A stretch of 64,000 nucleotides of DNA from Tabrizicola sp. TH137 (lineage in GTDB: Bacteria > Pseudomonadota > Alphaproteobacteria > Rhodobacterales > Rhodobacteraceae), in contig NZ_PKRQ01000003.1 in assembly GCF_002855575.1 (NCBI RefSeq), forward strand, positions 372,001-436,000, given 5' to 3'. The position numbers and the translations under genes were made by a program. The notes beneath the pieces are model-generated. The model was not told where the DNA came from. It did no database searches and was given only the letters and a program-made list of their open reading frames with translations. Shown here piece after piece: positions 35,049 to 44,379 of this stretch. Numbering within the stretch: position 1 is the first letter of the stretch; each line of letters begins with the position of its first letter.

Positions 35049-35465
35049 ATGACCCATGCCCCAGCCGCCGACATAATCGGCGATGGCCAGAGGCTCTCCG
35101 ACATCCTCGCCCTCGCCGGACCCGACACCGCCCCCCTGATCCTGCGCCAGATGCAGGCCGATCTCGCCTCCGTCGCCACCGCCCTCACCGCCGCGCTCGA
35201 CGCCGGGGACTGGACGGTCATCCGCGCCCAGACCCATGTCCTCATCTCCCTCGCCGGCACGATCGGCGCGGATCGGCTGCATGCGCTGGCCATCGACCTG
35301 AACACCGCCGCCCATGGCCGCAGCGAACGCCAGGCCGCCGCCCTCTCGGCCCCGCTCCTCGCCGATCTCGACAGCCTGCGCCGCCTCCTCGCCGCCCGCC
35401 CGCCCTGCGCCACCACGCCCGCCACCACAACCGCCAGCACGCCCCCCCGCAAGACCGCGCCATGA
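35049..35465 (+). CDS. histidine phosphotransfer (HPt) domain protein
   Basis: A 138-residue protein. A four-helix HPt domain covers about 15-105 with the phosphorylatable His63 in QTHVLISLAGTIGADRLHAL, comparable to HxLKGxAxxxG. The C-terminal 25 residues are Thr/Pro-rich. The start ATG follows GAGGCGTGCAGCC. Its TGA overlaps the ATG of the sigma-54 activator gene (ATGA), so it is very likely the phosphodonor for that regulator, as LuxU is for LuxO. Confidence 0.72.
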   Translation: MTHAPAADIIGDGQRLSDILALAGPDTAPLILRQMQADLASVATALTAALDAGDWTVIRAQTHVLISLAGTIGADRLHALAIDLNTAAHGRSERQAAALSAPLLADLDSLRRLLAARPPCATTPATTTASTPPRKTAP

Positions 35466-36910
35466 CCGACCAGCCCCCCCTCCTCCTGATCGAGGACACG
35501 CCCTCGCTCCAGATGGTCTATCGCTCGGTCCTCGCCAATGCGGGCCACGCCGTCCGCTGCGCCGGCACCGCCCGCGAAGGCCTCGCCGCCTTCCGCGAAA
35601 GCGGCGCGACGGTGGTCCTCCTCGACCTGATGCTCCCCGACCGTGATGGTCTGGAACTGATGCAGGACATGCTCACCCTCCGCCCCGAGGTGAATGTCAT
35701 CGTCATCACCGCCAACGGCTCCATCAACAAGGCGGTCGAAGCGATGCGCGCCGGCGCGCATGAATTCCTCGTCAAACCCTTCGACGAAACCCGCTTCCTC
35801 GGCGCGGTGGACAATGCCCTCGCCGGGCGCAGCCCCCGCCGCGGCACGGCCGCCGCCGCCGCCCCCCCCGTCACCACCAGCCCGCCCCGCCCGGCCGCCA
35901 TCGCCGCCGCCCTTCCCACCAGCCAGCAGCCCCCCGCCCCCGGCGGCATCTTCGTCGGCACCTCCGACACGATGGCCCGCATCCATGCCAAGATCCGCTC
36001 CGTCGCCCGCTCCATGGCCACCGTCTTCATCACCGGCGAAAGCGGCACCGGCAAGGAACTCTGCGCCCTCGCCGTCCATGACAATTCCCCCCGCGCCACC
36101 GGCCCCTTCATCGCGCTCAACTGCGGCGCCATCCCGCAGGATCTGCTCGAATCCGAAGTTTTCGGCCATATGAAAGGCAGCTTCACCGGCGCCATCTCCG
36201 ACAAGCCCGGCGCCGCCGCCGCCGCCGATGGCGGCACGCTCTTCCTCGATGAAATCTGCGAGATGGCCCCCGCCCTGCAGACCAAGCTCCTGCGCTTCCT
36301 GCAAACCTCCACGGTGCAGCCCGTCGGCGCCACCCGCCCGCGCAAGGTCAATGTCCGCATCGTCTGCGCCACCAACCAGGACCCGCTCGATGCCGTCCGC
36401 CGCGGCCAGTTCCGCGAAGACCTCTACTACCGCCTCTTCGTCGTGCCGATCCACATGCCCCCCCTGCGCGAAAGGGGCGACGACGTCATCGAGATCGCCG
36501 AAGAGGCGCTCGCCCGCTTCGCCGCCGAGGAAGGCCGTCACTTCGACGGCCTCTCCCCCGAAGTGGCCGCCCTCTTCCGCCGCCTCCCCTGGCCCGGCAA
36601 TGTGCGCCAGCTTCTGAACGTCATCCGCCATGTCGTGGTGATGAACGAAGGCGGCCGCGTCACCCTCGACATGCTGCCCCATATCGTCGCTGATGACGGC
36701 AACCGGCAGGCCCCCGCCGCCAGCACGGCCCTCGCCCCGCCCGAACCCATGGTCGAAGGGCTGGTCGGCAAACCCCTGGCCGAAATCGAACGTCTGGTGA
36801 TCGAGGCGACGCTGCGCCGCTTTGACGGCTCTGTCCCCAAGGCCGCCCGCGTCCTCGACCTCGCGCCCTCCACCCTTTATCGCAAGATCGAAGGCTGGAA
36901 AGACGCGTAG
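35462..36910 (+). CDS. sigma-54-dependent response regulator (NtrC/LuxO-like)
   Basis: A 482-residue activator. The receiver domain spans 1-120 with acidic pocket Glu11/Asp12, phospho-acceptor Asp55 in VVLLDLMLPD and Lys105. An Ala/Pro linker covers about 125-162. The AAA+ domain has Walker A GESGTGKE (192-199), the sigma-54 contact loop GSFTGA (239-244, usually GAFTGA) and Walker B GGTLFLDEICEM. A C-terminal Fis-type helix-turn-helix ends STLYRKIEGWKDA. The TAG stop lies within a GTAGGATGGGC hairpin repeat. Target genes unknown. Confidence 0.9.
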   Translation: MTDQPPLLLIEDTPSLQMVYRSVLANAGHAVRCAGTAREGLAAFRESGATVVLLDLMLPDRDGLELMQDMLTLRPEVNVIVITANGSINKAVEAMRAGAHEFLVKPFDETRFLGAVDNALAGRSPRRGTAAAAAPPVTTSPPRPAAIAAALPTSQQPPAPGGIFVGTSDTMARIHAKIRSVARSMATVFITGESGTGKELCALAVHDNSPRATGPFIALNCGAIPQDLLESEVFGHMKGSFTGAISDKPGAAAAADGGTLFLDEICEMAPALQTKLLRFLQTSTVQPVGATRPRKVNVRIVCATNQDPLDAVRRGQFREDLYYRLFVVPIHMPPLRERGDDVIEIAEEALARFAAEEGRHFDGLSPEVAALFRRLPWPGNVRQLLNVIRHVVVMNEGGRVTLDMLPHIVADDGNRQAPAASTALAPPEPMVEGLVGKPLAEIERLVIEATLRRFDGSVPKAARVLDLAPSTLYRKIEGWKDA

Positions 36911-36963
36911 GATGGGCGATACCGCCCATCCTGCCGTCGCGCAGGGCGGGGTTAACCCCGCCC
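36908..36963 (+). repeat. GTAGGATGGGC hairpin plus GTTAAC palindrome
   Basis: Hairpin AGGATGGGCG-ATAC-CGCCCATCCT (about 36909-36931) is followed by the perfect 20-bp palindrome GGGCGGGGTTAACCCCGCCC at 36944-36963. They sit between two convergent genes and may act as a bidirectional terminator. The first element supplies the TAG stop of the upstream gene. Confidence 0.75.
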
Positions 36964-36970
36964 TACCCGA

Positions 36971-38362
36971 TCACGAAAACACCCGCCGCAGCGCGGGAAC
37001 CTGCCGCAACAGCACCAGATCCAGCAGGATCACCGCGGCAATCGCCGCACCGCCCAGCGGGAAGGCGATCCCCAGCACCACGACCAGCGCCGCCGCCCCC
37101 CACCAGAAGGCCAGCCCCTGCGGCGCAGGCGGCGCGGCAAGGCGCAAGGCCCCCTCGGGCCGCCGCTTCCACCACATCACCAGCCCCGACACCGGCAGGA
37201 AGATCATCGACAGGCAGAAGACCGTGTTCAGCGCCAGGTTCCACACCCCCATGTCGCCCTCGTGGAAGGCGATGCCATAGGCCATCGCCTTGGCCCAGGG
37301 GCTGTAATCGGCATAGCCCACATCGGCCAGCACATTGCCGGTATACTGGTCCACATGGATCGTGCGATCCGCGCTCGGGTCCGGCCCGTCATTCGACATG
37401 CTGTCATGGCTGATCGTCCAGACCGCCGTCTCGTCGCCCGGAATGGCAAGCTGGAACCGCCCGTTGAACCCAAGGCTCCGCGCGAAGGCGACCAGCCCGT
37501 CGATATCCACCGCGCCGGTCACCGCCTGCGTGCCGGCAAGCGACCCACTCTCCGGCAGCGGCGTCTGTTCCAGACCCCAGGGCACTTCCTTCGCCGCGCC
37601 ATGGTTCATCTCGGCATGGGTCTTGTCCGACAAGGGCACCGCATCCCATTTCTCCGCCGGGAAGGTGGACCAGGCCTGCACCATCTTGCCGCCCCAGATG
37701 CCCGCCCAGCTCAGGCCGGAAATCAGGAAGACCAGCAGGATGACCGACATCCACATCCCCACCGCGCCATGCAGCGCCTTCCAGGCCCCGCGCGAGGTGA
37801 AGGCAATCTTCGGCAACAGCGTCTCGCGCCATCCTGCGCCCCGGCGCGGCCAATGCAGCCAGACGCCCGTGACGACAAGGATCACCCCCAGCGACGCCGC
37901 CGCCTCGATCAGCCAATCGCCCAGATCACCGATCAGCAGCGTGCCATGGATCTCGGTCGCGAAATCATACCAGCCCGCGCGCCAGGGGAAGGTCTCCACC
38001 ACCTCGCCGGTATAGGGGTTCAGGACCACGGTCACATCGCCCGCCTCGCCCGCCACCTGAAAGACGGCGACGCGATCCGCCGCCATCGGCTCGATATAGG
38101 TCACCGCCGCGCCACCCGGCACCGCGGCCTCCGCCGCCGCCTCCAGCGCCGAAACGGCCATCGGCGCTTCGCCCGGCACGATCACCGTCCGCTCGCCATT
38201 GATCTCCGTCATCGCCGAAATCCACAGCATGATCAGGCCGGTCACCGCCAGCATCATCAGGAAGGGAAAGACGTAGAGAGAGCAGTAGAAATGCCAGCGC
38301 CACACCGTGAAATAGCGCCGTTCCGTCGCCGCTGCGGCGACATTGTCCGTCGTGGAAACCAT
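36971..38362 (-). CDS. PepSY-domain membrane protein (PepSY_TM family)
   Basis: A 463-residue inner-membrane protein with a first helix near 25-50, a periplasmic PepSY-like part with LNPYTGEVVETFPWRAGWYD, helices near 160-178 and 208-232, a second PepSY part with HVDQYTGNVLADVGY, and C-terminal helices near 375-395 and 415-450. Conserved His in EIHGTLL and ALHGAVGMW are typical. Such proteins often accompany TonB-dependent iron uptake and may act as ferric reductases. The ATG at 38362 has AAGGAGG. Confidence 0.82.
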   Translation of the reverse strand: MVSTTDNVAAAATERRYFTVWRWHFYCSLYVFPFLMMLAVTGLIMLWISAMTEINGERTVIVPGEAPMAVSALEAAAEAAVPGGAAVTYIEPMAADRVAVFQVAGEAGDVTVVLNPYTGEVVETFPWRAGWYDFATEIHGTLLIGDLGDWLIEAAASLGVILVVTGVWLHWPRRGAGWRETLLPKIAFTSRGAWKALHGAVGMWMSVILLVFLISGLSWAGIWGGKMVQAWSTFPAEKWDAVPLSDKTHAEMNHGAAKEVPWGLEQTPLPESGSLAGTQAVTGAVDIDGLVAFARSLGFNGRFQLAIPGDETAVWTISHDSMSNDGPDPSADRTIHVDQYTGNVLADVGYADYSPWAKAMAYGIAFHEGDMGVWNLALNTVFCLSMIFLPVSGLVMWWKRRPEGALRLAAPPAPQGLAFWWGAAALVVVLGIAFPLGGAAIAAVILLDLVLLRQVPALRRVFS

Positions 38363-38421
38363 CGCGGTTCCTCCTTGTCCAGAAGCCGGCCGCCGCACCG
38401 CGCGGCAGCCTGAAAGTCGCA

Positions 38422-38811
38422 TCAGGAAAGAAGGATGGACGGCGGCCCCCGCGCCGGGGGGAACAGAACGGGCGATGCAGGTGCAACAGGGTCGGCCTGG
38501 GCAAAGGCCAGGGTCTCGGCCCGTCCCATCGGCGCAGGGCTCACGCCCGCCGCCACGGCGACCAGGACACCCGCCTTCTGCAACATGCAGGCCGGGCACT
38601 CGATCAGCGCATGGCCACCGCCATGCCCCTCTTCGCCCGCCACATGGCAAAGGTCCTCCAGCGACCCGCCCGCCTGAAGGAACAGCGCCAGCGCCGCCGC
38701 TTCGCCCGGACGTTCCACCGGACGATGCGCCGCCCCCGTCCCGGCCAGAACAAAGGCCAGGATCAGGGCCAGACAGGCCCGCAGGAGCCAAGGGAAACGC
38801 GCCAACACCAT
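38422..38811 (-). CDS. DUF2946-like small periplasmic protein
   Basis: A 129-residue protein with an N-terminal hydrophobic signal or anchor (about 8-28), a His/Gly-rich segment CHVAGEEGHGGGHALIECPACM with possible metal ligands (described here as CHVAGEEGHGGGH plus ECPACM), and a Pro-rich end with RGPPS. This resembles DUF2946 proteins found beside metal-uptake genes. It is transcribed toward the PepSY gene 59 bp downstream, so probably one operon. Metal binding is inference. Confidence 0.65.
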   Translation of the reverse strand: MVLARFPWLLRACLALILAFVLAGTGAAHRPVERPGEAAALALFLQAGGSLEDLCHVAGEEGHGGGHALIECPACMLQKAGVLVAVAAGVSPAPMGRAETLAFAQADPVAPASPVLFPPARGPPSILLS

Positions 38812-38982
38812 GCCGTAGCGCTAACGCAGCTTATCCCCGCCGATCAAGGGCCAAAGGTCCAACAATCCGCCACAGATTCAGGTTATGGCCTGGCCAGGTG
38901 GTCATAGTCACAGCACGGCGCCAAGGCCCCGCAGCCCCCGACTCACCCCCCGCAGAATGGTTAACGCCCGCTTTCCCCACCG

Positions 38983-39034
38983 CGCGTGGCCACAGTTTGC
39001 GGCACAGAATGCGGCACACAATGCGGCACGGCCG
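38983..39034 (-). promoter_or_regulatory. 12-bp direct repeats, three copies, candidate operator
   Basis: GCGGCAC begins at 38999, 39011 and 39023, a strict 12-bp period, preceded by CGCGTGGCCACAGTT. The element is shared with 2998-3035. Here it lies about 170-220 bp upstream of the DUF2946-like gene on the minus strand and after nadK. Confidence 0.45.
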
Positions 39035-39097
39035 TTTCCCGCAAATCCGGACAGTAAACCCAGCGCGCGCAAGGGGTTACCGGTTGGAGATTGGGGG

Positions 39098-39865
39098 TTA
39101 GACAAATTGCTCGTTGATCAGCCGCTCTTCCAGCCCATGCCCCGGATCAAAGAGTATCCGATGCCGCACCCCCGGCTCCGACCGGATCTCCACACTCGCC
39201 ACCTCGCGCACCGATCCCCGGCTGTCGGCATCCGCCATCACCGGACGTTTCGCCGCCTCCAGCACCTCCAGCCGCACCACCGCCGTCTTGGGGATCAGCG
39301 CCCCCCGCCACCGCCTTGGCCGGAAGGCCGCCATCGCCGTCAGGGCCAGCACATCCGCCCCGATGGGCAGGATCGGCCCATGCGCCGAATAGTTGTAAGC
39401 CGTTGATCCCGCAGGCGTCGCCACCAGAGCGCCATCGCAGACCAGTTCTTCCATCCGCACCCGCCCATCCACGATCACCCGCAGCTTGGCCGCCTGCGGC
39501 CCGGCCCGCAACAGGCTCACCTCATTGATGGCCAACGCCTGATGCACCGTCCCATCCACCCCCACGGCGCGCATCCGCAGCGGATTGATCACCGCCTCCT
39601 CGGCCGCCGCAAGCCGCTCCGGCAGGTCGCCCGGCTGGTAGGTGTTCATCAGAAAGCCGATCGTCCCGCAATTCATGCCATAAACGGGCAGAGCCATCGC
39701 CTGCGTCTCATGCAGGGTCTGCAACATGAATCCGTCGCCCCCAAGGGCCACCACCACATCGGCCTTTTCCACCTCCGCCTGCCCATAGCGCGCCGTCAGC
39801 ACCCGCAGCGCCTCCACCGCCGCCGGTGCCGTCGATGCCCTGAAGGCAATCCGTCCAAAGGCCAT
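39098..39865 (-). CDS. nadK: NAD kinase
   Basis: A 255-residue cytosolic enzyme making NADP from NAD and ATP or polyphosphate. The conserved GGDG motif is at 42-45 in VVALGGDGFML, with NEVSLLR, ATPAGSTAYNYSAHGPI and the catalytic region present. The length is at the short end, normal for alphaproteobacterial forms. The ATG at 39865 has AAAGGGGAC; upstream extension to 40081 overlaps the glyA start and is rejected. Divergent from glyA. Confidence 0.94.
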   Translation of the reverse strand: MAFGRIAFRASTAPAAVEALRVLTARYGQAEVEKADVVVALGGDGFMLQTLHETQAMALPVYGMNCGTIGFLMNTYQPGDLPERLAAAEEAVINPLRMRAVGVDGTVHQALAINEVSLLRAGPQAAKLRVIVDGRVRMEELVCDGALVATPAGSTAYNYSAHGPILPIGADVLALTAMAAFRPRRWRGALIPKTAVVRLEVLEAAKRPVMADADSRGSVREVASVEIRSEPGVRHRILFDPGHGLEERLINEQFV

Positions 39866-40092
39866 CGCCAGTCCCCTTTTCCCGCAGGCCCTGCCCGCCC
39901 CCCATCCTTGCGGGGCAAGCGCCGCAAACTCAACCCCCGCCCGCCGCTCCCATCGGCGCCGATCCGCCCGCCACGCACAATTATTTCGCACGAGCCACGT
40001 TTGGAGTCGTTTTCCTGCCTTCCCGCAGCCCACCCGTTGCGCTAGATGCTGCCCAAGCCCGCAAATGCCGTCCATCGTCATGAGGAGTGCCC

Positions 40093-41388
40093 ATGAACGC
40101 CCCCCACCGCGACTCCGGATTCTTCACCGAACCGCTTGCCACCCGCGACCCGGAGCTTTTCGGCGCGGTCACCCAGGAACTCGGCCGCCAGCGGCACGAG
40201 ATCGAACTCATCGCGTCGGAGAACATCGTCTCCCGCGCCGTGATGGAGGCGCAAGGCTCCGTCATGACCAACAAATATGCCGAAGGCTATCCCGGCAAGC
40301 GCTATTATGGCGGCTGCCAATACGTTGATATCGCGGAAAATCTCGCCATCGAACGGGCCTGCAAGCTGTTCGGCTGCGGCTTCGCCAACGTGCAGCCCAA
40401 TTCCGGCTCTCAGGCAAATCAGGGCGTGTTCCAGGCGCTGATCCAGCCCGGCGACACCATCCTCGGCATGTCGCTCGATGCCGGTGGCCACCTCACCCAC
40501 GGCGCCGCGCCCAACCAGTCGGGCAAGTGGTTCAAGGCCGTGCAATACGGCGTGCGCAAACAGGACCTCGAACTGAACTACGATCAGGTCGCGGAACTCG
40601 CCGCCGAACACAAGCCCAAGCTCATCATCGCCGGCGGCTCCGCCATCCCGCGCGTGATCGACTTCAAGCGGATGCGCGAAATTGCCGATAGCGTCGGCGC
40701 CTATCTCCTTGTGGACATGGCACATTTCGCGGGCCTCGTGGCGGCGGGCCTCTACCCCTCGCCCTTCCCGCATGCCCATGTCGCCACCACCACCACGCAT
40801 AAAACCCTGCGTGGCCCGCGCGGCGGCATGATCCTGACCGACGATGAAACCATCGCCAAGAAGGTCAATTCCGCCATCTTCCCGGGCATCCAGGGCGGCC
40901 CCCTGATGCATGTCATCGCCGCCAAGGCCGTCGCCTTCGGCGAGGCGCTGCGCCCCGAATTCGTCACCTACCAGAAGCAGGTCATCGCCAATGCCAAGGC
41001 CCTGGCGGATGAGCTGATGAAGGGCGGTCTCGACATCGTCACCGGCGGCACCGACACGCATCTGATGCTGGTGGACCTGCGCCCCAAGGGTGTGAAGGGC
41101 AACGCCACCGAAAAGGCCCTCGGCCGCGCCCACATCACCTGCAACAAGAACGGCATCCCCTTCGACACGGAAAAGCCCACCATCACCTCCGGCGTCCGCC
41201 TCGGCACCCCCGCCGGCACGACGCGCGGCTTCGGTGAGGGCGAATTCCGCCAGATCGGCCGCTGGATCACCGAAGTCGTGGACGGCCTCGCCGCCAATGG
41301 CGAAGACGGCAACTCCACCGTCGAAGCCAAGGTCAAGGCCGAGGTGGAGGCGCTCTGCCAGCGCTTCCCGATCTATCCCAACCTCTGA
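40093..41388 (+). CDS. glyA: serine hydroxymethyltransferase
   Basis: A 431-residue PLP enzyme interconverting serine and glycine with tetrahydrofolate. The PLP lysine is Lys237 in [16 protein letters not shown]; the N-terminal [11 protein letters not shown] and [13 protein letters not shown] blocks are canonical. The ATG at 40093 is preferred over an in-frame GTG two codons earlier because GAGGAG lies 6 nt upstream. A strong terminator follows. Confidence 0.97.
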   Translation: MNAPHRDSGFFTEPLATRDPELFGAVTQELGRQRHEIELIASENIVSRAVMEAQGSVMTNKYAEGYPGKRYYGGCQYVDIAENLAIERACKLFGCGFANVQPNSGSQANQGVFQALIQPGDTILGMSLDAGGHLTHGAAPNQSGKWFKAVQYGVRKQDLELNYDQVAELAAEHKPKLIIAGGSAIPRVIDFKRMREIADSVGAYLLVDMAHFAGLVAAGLYPSPFPHAHVATTTTHKTLRGPRGGMILTDDETIAKKVNSAIFPGIQGGPLMHVIAAKAVAFGEALRPEFVTYQKQVIANAKALADELMKGGLDIVTGGTDTHLMLVDLRPKGVKGNATEKALGRAHITCNKNGIPFDTEKPTITSGVRLGTPAGTTRGFGEGEFRQIGRWITEVVDGLAANGEDGNSTVEAKVKAEVEALCQRFPIYPNL

Positions 41389-41408
41389 TCCCTCTGCATT
41401 CGCAGGGA

Positions 41409-41442
41409 AAAAGGGGCGCAGGCCGCAGCCTGCGCCCCTTTT
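41409..41442 (+). terminator. intrinsic terminator of glyA
   Basis: Stem AAGGGGCGCAGGC (41411-41423), loop CGCA, and GCCTGCGCCCCTT (41428-41440) followed by TT, about 20 bp after the glyA stop. Preceding A residues extend the pairing. Confidence 0.88.
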
Positions 41443-41503
41443 CGCATTGACGCCTCCCCCGGCGGCGGGCCACCCTTGACGGCAAGGTCAGCCGCAGGTC
41501 CGC

Positions 41504-43525
41504 ATGCCCCCCGATCCCCGCTATGCCCCGCTGTTCCAGCCGCTTCGGATCGGCCCCGTCACCGCCCCCAACCGCTTCTGGCAGGTTCCCCATTGCTCGG
41601 GCATGGGCAACCAGCACCCCGCCACCCTCGCCGCCATGCGCGGGGTCAAGGCCGAAGGCGGCTGGGGCGTGGTCAACAGCGAATACTGCTCCATCCACCC
41701 CAGTTCGGACGACACGCCCGCCCCCTATTGCAGCCTCTGGGACGAAGGCGACACCGCCAACATGGCCGCCATGGCCGATGCCGTCCACGCCCATGGCGCA
41801 CTGGCGGGGGTGGAACTGTGGCATGGCGGCGGGCGCAGCGCGAATGTCCTCAGCCGCGCGGCGGCGCTTGGCCCCGAAAGCATCCTCGCCGAAACCGGCC
41901 CCTGGCAAAGCCAGCGGATGGATCGCAAGGATATCAAAGACCTGCGCGACTGGCACCGCGCCGCCGCCCTGCGCGCCAAGGCCGCCGATTTCGACATCGT
42001 CTATGTCTATGCCGCCCATACCTACCTGCTGGCGCAATTCCTCGACCCCGCGCTGAACCGCCGCGCCGATGACCACGGGCGCGATTTCGACGCCCGCACC
42101 CGCCTGATCCGCGACCTCGTGTCAGACACCCGCGATGCCGTGGGCGACCGCGCCGCCATCGCCATCCGCATCGAGGTGACGGATGAAGACGGCACCGGCA
42201 GCGCAGCCCGCGCCGAATTCCTGGGCCGCATCGCCCCCCTTGTCGATGTCTTCGACGTCACGATCCCGGATTACGGGGTGGAAATGGGCCCGTCCCGCTT
42301 CGTCAAGGAAGCCGCGCTGGAATCCCATATCGCCCATGTCCGCAGCGCCACCGGCAAACCCGTCGTCTCCGTCGGGCGCTTCACCAGCCCCGACACGATG
42401 CTTTCGCAACTCCGCCGCGGCATCCTCGATTTCATCGGTGCCGCGCGCCCCTCCATCGCCGACCCCTTCCTTCCCGCCAAGATCCGCGACGGCCGGCTCG
42501 ACGACATCCGCGAATGCATTGGCTGCAACATCTGCTACGCCCATGACGGCCTCGGCGCCCCCATCCGCTGCACGCAGAACCCCACGATGGGCGAGGAATG
42601 GCGTCAGGGCTGGCATCCCGACCGCGTCCCCGCCCTCATCGGCACCGCAGACCCTGTCCTGATCGTGGGGGCAGGCCCCGCAGGGCTGGAGGCCGCCGTC
42701 ACCCTTGGCCAGCGCGGCATCCCCGTGGTTCTGGCCGAGGCGGGCGAACCCGGCGGCCGCGTCACCCGCGAGGCGCGGCTTCCCGGCCTGGCGGAATGGG
42801 GCCGGGTGATCGACTGGCGGCTCACGCAAATCGCCAAGCTGCCGCAGGTCACCCTCTATCCCGGCAGCCGGATGACCCCGGACGACATCCGCGATACGGG
42901 CCTCTCCCATGTCATGATCGCCACCGGCAGTCTCTGGCGCGCCGATGGGCGCGGGCGCAGCCATCCGGGCGGCGTGCCCTGCTTTGCAGATCCCCGCACC
43001 CTGACCCCCGATCATATCCTCGACGGCACCCGCCCGCCCGGCGGTCCCATCGTGATCTTCGACGACGAAGGCTATCACATCGCCGCTGGACTTGCCGATC
43101 TGCTGGCGGCAGAAGGCCATGATGTCGCTTATGTTTCTCCCGCAGGCAGCGTAGCGTCCTGGACCTCCTACACCGTCGAACAGTCCCGCCTTCAGGCCCG
43201 GCTGATCGACCGGAACGTCACCCTCCGCCTCGGCCAGATCGTCTCCGCCCTCGGACCCGGCACCGCCACCCTGGCCTGCGCCCATACCGGGCGCGAGACG
43301 ATCATCCCCTGCACGACCCTGATCCCCGTCACCTCGCGCGAACCGCAGGATGCGCTCTATCTCGCGCTCCAGGACAGGGGCCTCACAACCCTGTCCCGCA
43401 TCGGCGATGCCCGCGCGCCCGGGCTCATCGCCCATGCCATCCATGATGCGCATGGCGTCGCCCGCGCCCATCTGACCCCCGCCCCGCCACCGCGCCGCGA
43501 ACGCCCCGTCCTGCCGCGCCGATGA
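41504..43525 (+). CDS. trimethylamine/dimethylamine dehydrogenase-type iron-sulfur flavoprotein
   Basis: A 673-residue protein of the TMADH family. A TIM-barrel FMN domain spans 1-370, with VPHCSGMG (Cys31) where TMADH links 6-S-cysteinyl-FMN, and Tyr169/His172 in VYVYAAHTY at the family's catalytic positions. The 4Fe-4S cluster cysteines are Cys338, Cys341, Cys344 and Cys356 (ECIGCNICYAHDG, IRCTQNP). A dinucleotide-binding domain starts at LIVGAGPAGLEAA (about 386-398). It probably oxidatively demethylates an N-methylated amine and passes electrons to ETF. The exact amine is unknown. It overlaps the DUF817 gene by 4 bp. Confidence 0.85.
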   Translation: MPPDPRYAPLFQPLRIGPVTAPNRFWQVPHCSGMGNQHPATLAAMRGVKAEGGWGVVNSEYCSIHPSSDDTPAPYCSLWDEGDTANMAAMADAVHAHGALAGVELWHGGGRSANVLSRAAALGPESILAETGPWQSQRMDRKDIKDLRDWHRAAALRAKAADFDIVYVYAAHTYLLAQFLDPALNRRADDHGRDFDARTRLIRDLVSDTRDAVGDRAAIAIRIEVTDEDGTGSAARAEFLGRIAPLVDVFDVTIPDYGVEMGPSRFVKEAALESHIAHVRSATGKPVVSVGRFTSPDTMLSQLRRGILDFIGAARPSIADPFLPAKIRDGRLDDIRECIGCNICYAHDGLGAPIRCTQNPTMGEEWRQGWHPDRVPALIGTADPVLIVGAGPAGLEAAVTLGQRGIPVVLAEAGEPGGRVTREARLPGLAEWGRVIDWRLTQIAKLPQVTLYPGSRMTPDDIRDTGLSHVMIATGSLWRADGRGRSHPGGVPCFADPRTLTPDHILDGTRPPGGPIVIFDDEGYHIAAGLADLLAAEGHDVAYVSPAGSVASWTSYTVEQSRLQARLIDRNVTLRLGQIVSALGPGTATLACAHTGRETIIPCTTLIPVTSREPQDALYLALQDRGLTTLSRIGDARAPGLIAHAIHDAHGVARAHLTPAPPPRRERPVLPRR

Positions 43526-44379
43526 CCCTGCGCGACACCCGCAGCCTCGAACACCGCCTCGGCGACGCCGCCCGCGCCCGCCTGCCGTTGCCCCTGGCCG
43601 AATTCGCGCTCTTCGTCCTGAAACAGGGCTGGGCCTGCCTCTTCGGCGGCCTGATGCTCGCCGCCATAATCGGATCGAAACTGATCTGGCAGCCCGACTG
43701 GCCGCTTCACCGCTATGACGCGCTCTTCCTCTTCGCCCTTGCCACGCAGGCGGCCTTCCTCTGGCTGAAGCTGGAAACCTGGGAAGAGGCGCGGGTCATC
43801 CTCCTGTTCCACCTCACCGGCACGGCGATGGAATGGTTCAAGGTCGCCGCAGGGTCCTGGGACTATCCCGAACCCGCGCTGCTCAAGCTGATGGGCGTGC
43901 CGCTCTTTTCCGGCTTCATGTATGCCGCCGTGGGCAGCTACATCGCCCGCGTGATCCGCATCTTCGACATGCGCTTCACGCCCTATCCGCCCTTTGCCCT
44001 GACCCTGATCCTCGCCCTGGCGATCTACGCGAATTTCTTCGCCCACCACTATCTGCCGGACATCCGCTTCGGGCTTTTCGCAGCAACGCTGATCCTCTTC
44101 GCCCGCACCCGCGTCTGGTTCCGCATCACGGACAGGCACCACTGGATGCCCATGCCCCTCGCGGCCTTCCTCGCCGCCCTCGCGCTCTGGATCGCCGAGA
44201 ATGTCGGCACCCTCACCGGCACATGGCTCTATTCCGGGCAGGTGCCGGGGCAACTGGTCAGCCTCGGCAAGCTCGGCTCCTGGTATCTGCTGCTCTATGT
44301 CTCTTTCGCCACCGTGACGGTGGTCAGCCGGGGCGCACTGGGCGGCCCGGCGCCCGGGCCTCAGATCAGGCCCGCATAG
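43522..44379 (+). CDS. DUF817 integral membrane protein
   Basis: A 285-residue protein with about seven hydrophobic segments and the DUF817 pattern EEARVILLFHLTGTAMEWFK, SWDYPEPALLKLMGVPLFSG and NVGTLTGTWLYSGQ. Function unknown. The ATG overlaps the TGA of the TMADH-like gene, so the pair is translationally coupled. The 3' end overlaps the convergent small membrane gene by 19 bp. Confidence 0.82.
   Translation: MTLRDTRSLEHRLGDAARARLPLPLAEFALFVLKQGWACLFGGLMLAAIIGSKLIWQPDWPLHRYDALFLFALATQAAFLWLKLETWEEARVILLFHLTGTAMEWFKVAAGSWDYPEPALLKLMGVPLFSGFMYAAVGSYIARVIRIFDMRFTPYPPFALTLILALAIYANFFAHHYLPDIRFGLFAATLILFARTRVWFRITDRHHWMPMPLAAFLAALALWIAENVGTLTGTWLYSGQVPGQLVSLGKLGSWYLLLYVSFATVTVVSRGALGGPAPGPQIRPA

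Noticed and set aside
34562-36682. A 706-codon minus-strand open frame opposite the sigma-54 activator
   Set aside because: Gly/Ala/Asp-rich shadow product; the plus strand has complete HPt and AAA+ motifs.
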